This document shows, one piece after another, positions 22,806 to 29,643 of a DNA stretch of 34,925 nucleotides. The stretch comes from an uncultured Holophagaceae bacterium (GTDB taxonomy: Bacteria; Acidobacteriota; Holophagae; Holophagales; Holophagaceae). Positions within the stretch are counted from its first letter, which is position 1; each line of letters starts with the position of its first letter. A program made the translations under genes and the position numbers. The notes below the pieces were generated by a model that was given only the letters and a program-made list of their open reading frames with translations, made no database searches and had not been told where the DNA came from. The stretch is taken from positions 1 to 34,925 of the forward strand of contig CAIOFF010000033.1 in assembly GCA_903857495.1 (NCBI GenBank), in the 5' to 3' direction.

Positions 22806-24224
22806 ATGCTGAAGCCTGTCCTCAAGAGCCTGCTCCTTGCGGTGGCCCTGGCCGCCCAGGCTCAGAGCCCGAAGCCCCAGGCGCCGCCGGTGCCCGCCCT
22901 GAGCGTGCTGATCGCCGAAGCGCGGAAGGCCGTGCCCCCCGCGCTGCCCCCCAGCCGGCTGGCGCCGGACCTGGTGGACGTCACGGCCCTCGACCCCTCG
23001 ATCCAGCTGGACATCCGCTACGCCACCTCGGACAACTTCCTGCACGCGCCGGTCTACGGCCAGGCCAAGGCCTTCCTCCAGCGCCCCGTGGCCCAGGCCC
23101 TGGTGCGGGTGAACGCGGCCCTCAGGCGCTCCTCGGGCTATGCGCTGCGCATCCACGATGGCTACCGGCCCTGGTGGGTCACCAAGGTCTTCTGGGACGC
23201 CACGCCAGCCGCGGACCACGACTACGTGGCCGATCCCGCTAAGGGCTCCGTGCACAACCGGGGCTGCGCCGTGGACCTGGACCTGGTGGACCTCGCCTCC
23301 GGTGCCCCGGCCACCATGCCCAGCGGCTACGACGAGATGTCCGAGCGCTCCCACGCCGCCTACCCTGGCGGCGACGCCGCCGCCCGCGCCCACCGGGACC
23401 TGCTCCGGGCCGCCATGGAAGCCCAGGGCTTCAAGGTGCTCAAGGAGGAGTGGTGGCACTTCGACCATGCCTCCAGTGCCGACTATCCGGTCATGAACCT
23501 CACCTTCGAAGCCCTCCGCGACCGCTCCGCCGAGCTCGCCCAGAGCGGGCAGGTGCTCCTGGTGACCACCTCTGGCTGGGATACGGCCAAGGGCAGCCTG
23601 CAGCGCTTCGAGCGCCAGCAGGGGACCTTCAAGGCCGTGGGGGCGCCGCTGCCCGTGTGGGTCGGCAAGGGCGGCCTGGCCTGGCGCACGGACGATGGCG
23701 CGCCGCCGCCTCCGGCGGGTGGCCCGATGAAGCGCGAAGGGGATGGCCGCGCCCCTGCGGGGCTCCTGACCTTCGGCGACATGTGGGGCTACGCGCCCAC
23801 CGCCCCTGAGGGCGTCCGCTTCCGCTACCGCATGGCCACCGAGTGCGAGCGCTGCGTGGACGACCCGGACCACGCCGACTATGCGCGCATCGTCAGCCTG
23901 CCGAGCCCCAAGGCCCCCGTGACCTTCCGGTCCGCTGAGTATCTGCTCCTGCCCACGGAGCACTACCGCCACATGGTGATCATCCACTACAACGACCTGC
24001 GTCCCCTCAAGGGCGCGGGCAGCTGCATCTTCCTGCACGTAGCGCCGCCACCGGGCGGGGGCACCGCCGGGTGCACGGCCCTGGCCGCGGAGGACCTGCT
24101 CACGCTGCTGCGGTGGATGGATCCGGCCAAGAGCCCCGTACTGCTGCAGGTCCCTGAGGCCCTGCTCGAGACGACCCGCGCCACCTGGAGCCTGCCCGCC
24201 GAGCTCAAGCCGGTCGGACGCTGA
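22806..24224 (+). CDS. Exported fusion of VanX-type D-Ala-D-Ala dipeptidase and YkuD/ErfK-type L,D-transpeptidase-like domain
   Basis: A protein of 472 residues in two enzymes. After a signal peptide (LKSLLLAVALAAQA-Q), residues about 50-225 form an M15D D,D-dipeptidase with zinc ligands His150 and Asp157 in SVHNRGCAVDLDL, the catalytic Glu215 and ligand His218 in EEWWHFDH. VanX/DdpX cut free D-Ala-D-Ala. Residues about 280-465 form an L,D-transpeptidase-like domain of the COG3786 type: VGKGGLAW, KREGDGRAPAGLL, then His411 and the catalytic Cys423 in IFLHVAPPPGGGTAGCTAL. The second domain may cleave (carboxypeptidase) or exchange bonds next to DAP. The whole protein could attack the D-Ala and DAP end of stem peptides. 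I know the two domains separately but not as a standard fusion. Located between alr and the DAP decarboxylase. Confidence 0.85.
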   Translation: MLKPVLKSLLLAVALAAQAQSPKPQAPPVPALSVLIAEARKAVPPALPPSRLAPDLVDVTALDPSIQLDIRYATSDNFLHAPVYGQAKAFLQRPVAQALVRVNAALRRSSGYALRIHDGYRPWWVTKVFWDATPAADHDYVADPAKGSVHNRGCAVDLDLVDLASGAPATMPSGYDEMSERSHAAYPGGDAAARAHRDLLRAAMEAQGFKVLKEEWWHFDHASSADYPVMNLTFEALRDRSAELAQSGQVLLVTTSGWDTAKGSLQRFERQQGTFKAVGAPLPVWVGKGGLAWRTDDGAPPPPAGGPMKREGDGRAPAGLLTFGDMWGYAPTAPEGVRFRYRMATECERCVDDPDHADYARIVSLPSPKAPVTFRSAEYLLLPTEHYRHMVIIHYNDLRPLKGAGSCIFLHVAPPPGGGTAGCTALAAEDLLTLLRWMDPAKSPVLLQVPEALLETTRATWSLPAELKPVGR

Positions 24225-24268
24225 TCCGCACTCTTCCCATGATGTCCACACCCTGCCAGGAGTTTCCC

Positions 24269-25645
24269 GTGTCCCTACGCCGCCTCAGCCTCGCCCTGCT
24301 TCTGCCCGTCATGGCCCTTCAGGCCCAGCAGGCGGCCCCCACGCTCCACGAGGCCCTGCTGGCCGCCCGCGCGGACCGCGCGGGCGAGCCCGGTGTGGCC
24401 GCGGCCTTCAAGCGGCTGGCGGATGCCCACGGGACGCCGCTCTACATCTACGACCAGGCCCACATCAAGGGCCAGGTGGCCAGCCTCCGCGCGGCCTTCG
24501 GCCCACGGTTCCCCAAGCTGCGGATCTTCTACGCCCTGAAGGCCAACACCAACCCCGCAGTCATCGACCTGCTGCGCGCCGAGGGTCTCGGCGCCGAGGT
24601 GGTCTCCGGCGGCGAGATCGAGTCGGCGCTGCGCCAGGGCTACGCCGGCAGGGACATCATGTTCACATCGTCCTCCAAGAACCCCCGGGAGATCCGCCGC
24701 GCCATCGAGCTGGGCACGGTGCTGAATGTGGACTCGCTCGATGAGCTCAACCAGGTGCAGGCCGAGGCCCGCCGCCAGAAGAAGCAGGCCCGCATCTCGT
24801 TCCGCATCAACCCCGGCGTCGATCCCCACACCATCCACCAGATCAACACCGGCATCGCCGAGTCGAAGTTCGGCCTGCACCTCCAGGGCGGCATCGCCTT
24901 CAAGGCCTACGAGACCGCCAAGGGCATGCCCGAGGTGCGCATCGAAGGCGCCCACTGCCACATTGGCTCCCAGATCACCGAGACCGACGGCTACGTGCTC
25001 ACCGCCCGGAAGATGCTGGGCTTCGTGAAAGAGCTGAAGGACAAGCTGGGCATCCGCCTCGCCTTCCTGGATCTGGGCGGCGGCCTGGGCATCCCCTACC
25101 AGGATGGCCAGCACCTGATGTCCCCCGAGGACCTGGCGAAGGACCTGGAGCCCGTCTGGAAGGAGGGCGTGGCGGCCGCGGGCTACGAGCCCACCCTCTG
25201 GCTCGAGCCCGGCCGCTTCTTTGTCGGCGGCTCCGGCTACCTCTTGGTGCGGGTGAACACCGTCAAGGAGACCCCCATCAAGACCTTCGTCAACGTGGAC
25301 GCCGGGTTCAACACGCTCATGCGGCCGGCCATGTACCAGGCCTACCACCGCGTGCGGATCATCGGCCGGACCCAGGATCCGGTGAAGGTCGACATCGCGG
25401 GCGACGTCTGCGAGACCGGCGACATCCTGGCCGAGGGGCGCCTGCTGCCCCGGGCCAAGGCGGGTGACCTGGCGGTGATCCTGGATGCCGGCGCCTACGG
25501 CTTCTCCATGGCCAGTGAGTACAACGCCCGGCCGCTGCCCGCGGAGGTGATGGTGGTGGGTAACGAGGCCAAGGTGGTCCGCCGCCGGGGCACCATGAAC
25601 GACCTCTACCGCAGCGCCAAGCCGGCTGCCGCTCCCCGGAAGTAG
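24269..25645 (+). CDS. Exported diaminopimelate decarboxylase homologue
   Basis: The protein has 458 residues from GTG 24269, which has AGGAG seven bases upstream and gives a signal peptide (RRLSLALLLPVMALQA-Q). An ATG at 24239 would put ten residues before it. The body is a complete LysA-type fold-III PLP decarboxylase: PLP Lys91 in YALKANTNP, HCHIGSQI, GGGLGIPY (phosphate loop), LEPGR, then CETGD with Cys381/Glu382 across the dimer interface, and Tyr410 in AGAYGFSMASEYN. These decarboxylase-specific residues argue against a racemase. It would convert meso-DAP to L-lysine. LysA is normally cytoplasmic, so the leader is striking; the RRLSL start is a weak twin-arginine motif, which would allow export with PLP bound. 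It is two bases upstream of the second amidase gene. Confidence 0.87.
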   Translation: MSLRRLSLALLLPVMALQAQQAAPTLHEALLAARADRAGEPGVAAAFKRLADAHGTPLYIYDQAHIKGQVASLRAAFGPRFPKLRIFYALKANTNPAVIDLLRAEGLGAEVVSGGEIESALRQGYAGRDIMFTSSSKNPREIRRAIELGTVLNVDSLDELNQVQAEARRQKKQARISFRINPGVDPHTIHQINTGIAESKFGLHLQGGIAFKAYETAKGMPEVRIEGAHCHIGSQITETDGYVLTARKMLGFVKELKDKLGIRLAFLDLGGGLGIPYQDGQHLMSPEDLAKDLEPVWKEGVAAAGYEPTLWLEPGRFFVGGSGYLLVRVNTVKETPIKTFVNVDAGFNTLMRPAMYQAYHRVRIIGRTQDPVKVDIAGDVCETGDILAEGRLLPRAKAGDLAVILDAGAYGFSMASEYNARPLPAEVMVVGNEAKVVRRRGTMNDLYRSAKPAAAPRK

Positions 25646-25647
25646 CC

Positions 25648-26421
25648 ATGCCCGCGAGCTGCCGCCGAACCTTCCGTCGACTGGGCCAAGGTGCCTTGGC
25701 CCTCGCCCTGTTGGCGGGGCTCTCTGCGTGTCATCCGCCGCGGAACGCCCTCGCCGAGTGGCTGCCCTCGCCCAACTACAACGCCCGTCGTCCCCAGCTG
25801 GTGGTCATCCACCACACGGCCGAGCCTTCTTTCAATGTGTCGCTGCGCGTGCTCCAGACCCAGAACAGCGGCGGGCCCGTGAGCTGCCACTACCTGATCG
25901 GGCGCGCGGGTCGTATCGCGCAGCTGGTGGCCGATGACCACCGGGCCTACCACGCCGGTGGCGGCACCTGGGGCCCCTACCGGGACCTCAACTCCCTCTC
26001 CATCGGCATCGAGCTCGACAACAACGGCTTCGAGCCCTTTCCCCAGGCGCAGATCGACGCGCTGGTGGTGATCCTGGAAGACGTGACCCGCCGGTTCAAC
26101 ATCCCCCGCACCCAGGTCACGGGCCACGCCGACGTGGACCCAGTCCGGAAGCAGGATCCCAGTGGTTTCTTCCCCTGGAAGCAGCTGGCGGAGCGCGGCT
26201 TCGGTCTGTGGCCCGATGACACGCTTGGGGAGCCTCCGGCGGGCTTCGACCCCTGGCTGGCCATGAAGACCATCGGCTACTCGCTGAAGGATCCCGCCGC
26301 CTCCCTGCGCGCCTTCCGGAGGCACTACCGCGCCCTCGAGGCCGGGGAACTGGATGACCTGGACCGCCGGATCCTGTTCAACCTCCAGACCAAAGTGCTG
26401 AAAGATGGCGTGGCGAAGTAG
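25648..26421 (+). CDS. Second N-acetylmuramoyl-L-alanine amidase, lipoprotein (Amidase_2)
   Basis: The protein has 257 residues and a lipoprotein signal ending in LSAC (Cys28), preceded by the basic stretch RRTFRR. Amidase_2 zinc ligands are visible as His55 in VVIHHTAE, His160 in GHADVDPVRKQDPS and Asp170. SIGIELDNNG holds the conserved catalytic-site Glu. The C-terminal 65 residues form a helical domain (DPWLAMKTIGYSLKDPAASL) resembling the AmiD wall-binding domain. It is a paralogue in role of the amidase at 15 kb but differs clearly in sequence. The two may divide polymer and soluble muropeptide substrates. It ends the plus operon, which converges on the GNAT gene. Confidence 0.9.
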   Translation: MPASCRRTFRRLGQGALALALLAGLSACHPPRNALAEWLPSPNYNARRPQLVVIHHTAEPSFNVSLRVLQTQNSGGPVSCHYLIGRAGRIAQLVADDHRAYHAGGGTWGPYRDLNSLSIGIELDNNGFEPFPQAQIDALVVILEDVTRRFNIPRTQVTGHADVDPVRKQDPSGFFPWKQLAERGFGLWPDDTLGEPPAGFDPWLAMKTIGYSLKDPAASLRAFRRHYRALEAGELDDLDRRILFNLQTKVLKDGVAK

Positions 26422-26451
26422 GCCCCAAGCTGGGCATTGCTTCGGGCCGGG

Positions 26452-26916
26452 TCAGGCCAGCGGTCCCCGGGTCTTGCGGTAGAGCCACTCGGACTGGTCT
26501 TGCACCACGTAGTCCTTGAGCTCGCCGATGCAGGTGTAGCCCAGGCGCTCGTAGAGGCGGCGGGCGGCGGGGTTGAAGCCGGACACGCAGAGGAACACGT
26601 TCGGGTGCTCGCGGAAGATCCGGTCTTCCGTGAAGGCGATGAGCCGGGAGCCGAGCCCCTGGCCGCGGAAGGTCGGGGCGAGGCAGATCGCCTGGAGGTA
26701 GCCGACGAAGGCGCCCCGCAGGTTGAGGACCAGGACGCCGGCCAGCTGGTCGCCGAGGTGGGCCACGTAGGTCTCCCGGTCCGGATCCCGCAGCAGGCGC
26801 AGGCAGGTGGCCCGGTCCCGCCGCAGGGTCAGCCAGGGCTCGGACGCGGCCATGAGCTCCGCGCAGGCTTCGAGCTCAGCCTCGCTGGCGGGGGGATCGA
26901 TGCGGAGCTCGCTCAC
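26452..26916 (-). CDS. GNAT-family N-acetyltransferase
   Basis: A 154-residue GNAT-fold enzyme. The acetyl-CoA pyrophosphate loop is visible as APTFRGQGLGSRLI (motif A, Q/R-G-x-G), followed by RRLYERLGYTCIG (motif B). The start is GTG 26916, overlapping the serine hydrolase stop (GTGA) with AAGGAAAG upstream. The substrate is unknown. Coupling to a penicillin-binding-like hydrolase suggests an amino acid, amino sugar or peptide amine acceptor, as for other GNATs near murein genes. No signal peptide, therefore cytoplasmic. Confidence 0.82.
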   Translation of the reverse strand: MSELRIDPPASEAELEACAELMAASEPWLTLRRDRATCLRLLRDPDRETYVAHLGDQLAGVLVLNLRGAFVGYLQAICLAPTFRGQGLGSRLIAFTEDRIFREHPNVFLCVSGFNPAARRLYERLGYTCIGELKDYVVQDQSEWLYRKTRGPLA

Positions 26917-28034
26917 GGGCTTTCCTTGCGCGCGGTGAGGCCGATGGCCCGGGCCGTGAGGGTGCCGATCTCGGCATTCAGGGCGCGGGTGTCGCCCTTC
27001 CCGTCCGGGTGCAGGCGCGTGGTGAGCAGGATGAAGAAGGTGTCCGTGGTGGGGTCCAGCCACAGCGCCATGCCGGTGAAGCCCGTGTGGCCGAAGGAGC
27101 CCAGCGCGAAGAGGCTGCCGCGGGGCCGACTGTAGAGCGTGTCGATGTCCCAGCCGAGACCTCGCCGCTCAAGCATGGTGGCGGGCGTCTGCACGCTCCG
27201 CATCAGCCGCAGGGTCTCAGGCTTCAGCAGCGGTCCGCCCCGCAGGATGAAGCGGGCGTACTTCGCCAGGTCGGCCGCGGTGGTGAACAGTCCGGCGTGA
27301 CCGGCCACCCCGCCCATGCGCCGGGCGGTGGGATCGTGGACCACGCCTCGCAGCACCACGCCGTGCTCGTCCCGCTCAGTGGGCGCGATGCGCGGGAGCA
27401 GGCTTGTGTCCGGCTTGAAGGTCGTGCTCAGCATCTTCAGAGGAGCGAACACCTCCTGCGCGGCGAACACCTCCAGGGGGCGCCCGCTCAGGCGGTGGAC
27501 GAGCTCACCCAGCAGGATGAAGTTCACATCGCTGTATCGAAACAGGAGGCCTGGGGCGGGCTCCGGCACGCAGGCGCAGGCCTGGCGGATGCCTTCCGCG
27601 TAGCCCTGCCAATCCTTGCGGCCTTCCAGCTTGGGCAGGCCTGAGGGCAGACCCGACGTATGGGTGAGCAAGTGCTTCACGGTGACGCGCGGGTGCCGGA
27701 ACTCCGGCAGGTAGCGCTGCACGGGGGCGTCGAGCTCCAGCTTCCCGCGCTCCAGGAGCAGCATGACCGAGGGCAGCGTGGCCACGACCTTGGTGAGGGA
27801 GGCGGCATCGAACACGGTGTCTTCGGTCATGGCTTCGACCGAGGGTACCAGCGCCCTGTTGCCCTGGGCCCAGTGCACGTCCTGACCCGCATGGTCGCAC
27901 CAGTAGACGGCTCCAGGCGTGACCTTGGTCTCGATGGCGCGGTCAAGCGCCGCTCGGAGCTCGGCGAGGCCCCGGGACTCGAAGGCCTGGGCCTGGAGCA
28001 GCAGGGCGGAGAACAGCAGGACCAGAACTCGCAT
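26913..28034 (-). CDS. Exported serine hydrolase, beta-lactamase class C/AmpH-like family
   Basis: The protein has 373 residues with a signal peptide (VLVLLFSALLLQAQA). The class C beta-lactamase/PBP fold is indicated by S79-L-T-K82 (SxxK), Tyr167 in YSDVN (Tyr-Ser-Asp instead of Tyr-x-Asn), the HLLTHTSGLPSGLP segment and a terminal HTGFTG in the KTG position. The family contains D,D-peptidases, esterases and AmpH-like enzymes. Domains of this kind are fused to NagZ-like domains in some Bacteroidota, consistent with a role in murein breakdown, but the substrate is not visible. The start codon has only a weak ribosome site. The GNAT gene follows with overlapping codons. A GC-rich double hairpin lies about 50-110 bases upstream. 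Confidence 0.83.
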   Translation of the reverse strand: MRVLVLLFSALLLQAQAFESRGLAELRAALDRAIETKVTPGAVYWCDHAGQDVHWAQGNRALVPSVEAMTEDTVFDAASLTKVVATLPSVMLLLERGKLELDAPVQRYLPEFRHPRVTVKHLLTHTSGLPSGLPKLEGRKDWQGYAEGIRQACACVPEPAPGLLFRYSDVNFILLGELVHRLSGRPLEVFAAQEVFAPLKMLSTTFKPDTSLLPRIAPTERDEHGVVLRGVVHDPTARRMGGVAGHAGLFTTAADLAKYARFILRGGPLLKPETLRLMRSVQTPATMLERRGLGWDIDTLYSRPRGSLFALGSFGHTGFTGMALWLDPTTDTFFILLTTRLHPDGKGDTRALNAEIGTLTARAIGLTARKESP

Positions 28035-28083
28035 GCTTCAAGCTAAACAGATCCAGGGGCATTCCAGCGCAGGGAGTGCTGCT

Positions 28084-28144
28084 TGGCCCGTCGGGGCCCC
28101 TCGTCGGCTCCGGGTGCTCGGTAAGGGGAGCCAGGAGGGGGCCA
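28084..28144 (-). promoter_or_regulatory. GC-rich nested hairpin upstream of the serine hydrolase gene
   Basis: TGGCCC (28084-28089) pairs with GGGCCA (28139-28144), and inside it GGCTCC (28106-28111) pairs with GGAGCC (28127-28132). It could be a 5' UTR structure of the serine hydrolase or a terminator-like barrier between divergent units. No recognised riboswitch class is claimed. Confidence 0.3.
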
Positions 28145-28188
28145 CCCAGAGAGCTGGATCATGTCTCGACAATCATTAAAGAATTGGC

Positions 28189-28225
28189 CGTGATATCAAA
28201 ATATTCAAAATATTTTGATATCACG
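28189..28225. promoter_or_regulatory. Perfect 17-bp AT-rich palindrome (operator-like)
   Basis: The 17 bases CGTGATATCAAAATATT (28189-28205) are repeated exactly in inverted form at 28209-28225 with a three-base spacer. It sits in an AT-rich stretch (about 28165-28320) that stands out sharply from the GC-rich surroundings. It lies between the divergent serine hydrolase and DUF5131-like genes, so it could be an operator for a dimeric or tetrameric regulator, or a cruciform-forming site. No T-run terminator is associated with it on either side. Confidence 0.6.
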
Positions 28226-28376
28226 ACACCTAACTGTAAAGTATTAAAAAATAAGGAATATGATTGTAAAAAGAAGGGCGAATAAGTAATTAAACGTATT
28301 GCGAGCCACCTGGCATATGCCGACATTGATCGTTCGGAAAGACTCTTGGACTTTGGTTCCAACACCGCGGGCACCT

Positions 28377-28486
28377 GGGGAGCTGCCCCGTCGCGGAGAG
28401 GGACCCGGCTCACCCTTTTGGGTGGCCTGCCTCCGCGGGGAAAAACCCGGAGGGGGCACGCCCTCCTCACTGGATACCTGGAGGCG
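28377..28486 (+). promoter_or_regulatory. Structured leader that can sequester the DUF5131 ribosome site
   Basis: Four successive stems precede the start at 28490: GGGG/CCCC (28377-28389), CACCC-TTTT-GGGTG (28411-28424), CCTCCGCGGG/CCCGGAGG (28430-28453, one bulge), and CGCCCTCC (28459-28466) opposite GGAGGCG (28480-28486). The last includes the Shine-Dalgarno GGAGG, so it would hide the ribosome site. This suggests translational control or an RNA with its own role. It does not match a class I can name. Confidence 0.4.
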
Positions 28487-28489
28487 ACC

Positions 28490-29242
28490 ATGCCTGAGGA
28501 ATCGAGCACAACCCACACTGGCTATGCGGTGAACTTCTGGCGCAGCTGTAGCCAAGACACCACCGCCTGTGCCTCTTGCTTCAATCAGGACCAGGACCAG
28601 GCCGCTGCGCCCAGATCGGCGGGGAGACTCTTCCGGAGCTCCCACCCCCTGCGTGGCGCCTGGGCCCGAAGCGAGGCCCTCCGATACGAGCACCTGGCAC
28701 TGAAGGAGAGACAGACCCTCCGGGTCTTCACCAATTCCATGAGCGAGTTCTGGGAAGACAAGCGGGTGCTGGACGGGCCCCGGCGGGCTGCTCTGGAGAC
28801 CATGCAGGAGACCCCGCATCTCGCCTGGATGGTCCTGACCAAGCGACCCGAAGCTATCCTGGTCCTGCTGCAGAGGGCGCTTGATCAGGCTCAAGCGGAG
28901 AATGGCCGCTGGCCCACGCCAGCAGGTCACCACTTTGTGCACTGGCTCCAGGACTGGCTGGGGGGCAACCCCCCGAAGAACATCTGGCTGGGCACGACCA
29001 TCGAGGAGGCCGCGGGCGCCGAGCGCCGCATCAAGGCTCTGTTGAAGGTGCCTGCGGCGGTGCGTTTCCTCTCCTGTGATCTCTGCTGTCCCTGGACGAC
29101 CATGGGGTGCAGTACGCACTACTACCGCTCGGCGACGGAGGGAGTTGCCTACCGGTGGCTGGCCCACGGTCCCACGGCTGAGACCTTCCTGGTGGGCGTC
29201 CTGGACTACCTCAACGCGCCCAAGCGGCGTGCCGCCTCCTGA
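28490..29242 (+). CDS. DUF5131 (phage Gp37/Gp68)-like protein with divergent C-terminus
   Basis: The protein has 250 residues from ATG 28490 (GGAGG six bases upstream); an in-frame ATG at 28346 has no ribosome site. The N-terminal NFWRSCSQDTTACASC keeps the C-x6-C-x2-C cysteine cluster of the Gp37/Gp68 family. The middle LAWMVLTKRPEAI and NIWLGTTIEEAAGAERRIKALL..PAAVRFLSC match the family core well. After this point the usual continuation with a GGESG-type loop is missing; instead there is an unrelated 50-residue tail (PWTTMGCSTHYYRSATEG). It may be a degenerate or specialised member. The family is typical of phages and mobile elements and is of unknown biochemistry; its Cys motif has a radical-SAM look. 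It is flanked by an AT-rich island and a small unknown gene. Confidence 0.65.
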   Translation: MPEESSTTHTGYAVNFWRSCSQDTTACASCFNQDQDQAAAPRSAGRLFRSSHPLRGAWARSEALRYEHLALKERQTLRVFTNSMSEFWEDKRVLDGPRRAALETMQETPHLAWMVLTKRPEAILVLLQRALDQAQAENGRWPTPAGHHFVHWLQDWLGGNPPKNIWLGTTIEEAAGAERRIKALLKVPAAVRFLSCDLCCPWTTMGCSTHYYRSATEGVAYRWLAHGPTAETFLVGVLDYLNAPKRRAAS

Positions 29243-29307
29243 AGGCAGACAGCGCCTGCGGCTTGGTGATCCCGATCAACCCTGAATGCCACTGTGCCGG
29301 TGAGAAC

Positions 29308-29637
29308 ATGGATGCTCAGACTGCAAAGACGATCATTGGCCACGACCGGGCCCTCTTCCTGTTCACCGTGGGGTGGCTGGTGGTGGCCGAGGACATGGCT
29401 GCACGGCTGGTCTCCTCGGGCTACTTCGTGGACGAGAAGGCACTCCTGGACCCAGCCAGCGAACCCCGGCGGAAGGGCCTGCCTGTGATTGAAGTGGCGG
29501 GTGTCGCGGGTCTGTTTTTCCGGCCATCCGCCGTGCTGGCCTTCATGAAGTCCCAGGGCCCGCCCCATGCGGGAGCCCGGGCCAGCCAGTGGCAGAGCCG
29601 GCCGGTGGCCGCACCGGAGCAGAGGCCTGGGCTCTAA
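29308..29637 (+). CDS. Small protein of unknown function
   Basis: An open frame of 109 residues from ATG 29308 (weak GGTGAG upstream); an in-frame start at 29263 would give 124. The central part is plausibly globular: DRALFLFTVGWLVVAEDMAARLV (hydrophobic helix), then GYFVDEKALLD and GLFFRPSAVLAFM. The last 25 residues are low-complexity Ala/Pro/Arg. I recognise no family. It follows the DUF5131-like gene by 65 bases on the same strand and converges on the dehydrogenase gene, six bases away. Codon use in the first 80 residues looks real; the call is moderate. Confidence 0.5.
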   Translation: MDAQTAKTIIGHDRALFLFTVGWLVVAEDMAARLVSSGYFVDEKALLDPASEPRRKGLPVIEVAGVAGLFFRPSAVLAFMKSQGPPHAGARASQWQSRPVAAPEQRPGL

Positions 29638-29643
29638 AGAAAT

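Noticed and set aside
24269-25645. Exported broad-specificity amino-acid racemase instead of a DAP decarboxylase
   Set aside because: The CETGD and AGAY motifs of decarboxylases are intact, and the racemase second Tyr motif is absent.
28189-28225. AT-rich palindrome as an intrinsic terminator
   Set aside because: The stem is not GC-rich and no U-run follows at a correct distance after a gene end; both flanking genes point away from it.
28346-28489. N-terminal extension of the DUF5131-like protein from ATG 28346
   Set aside because: No ribosome site, no homology to the family start, and the stretch folds into RNA stems; ATG 28490 has a good GGAGG.
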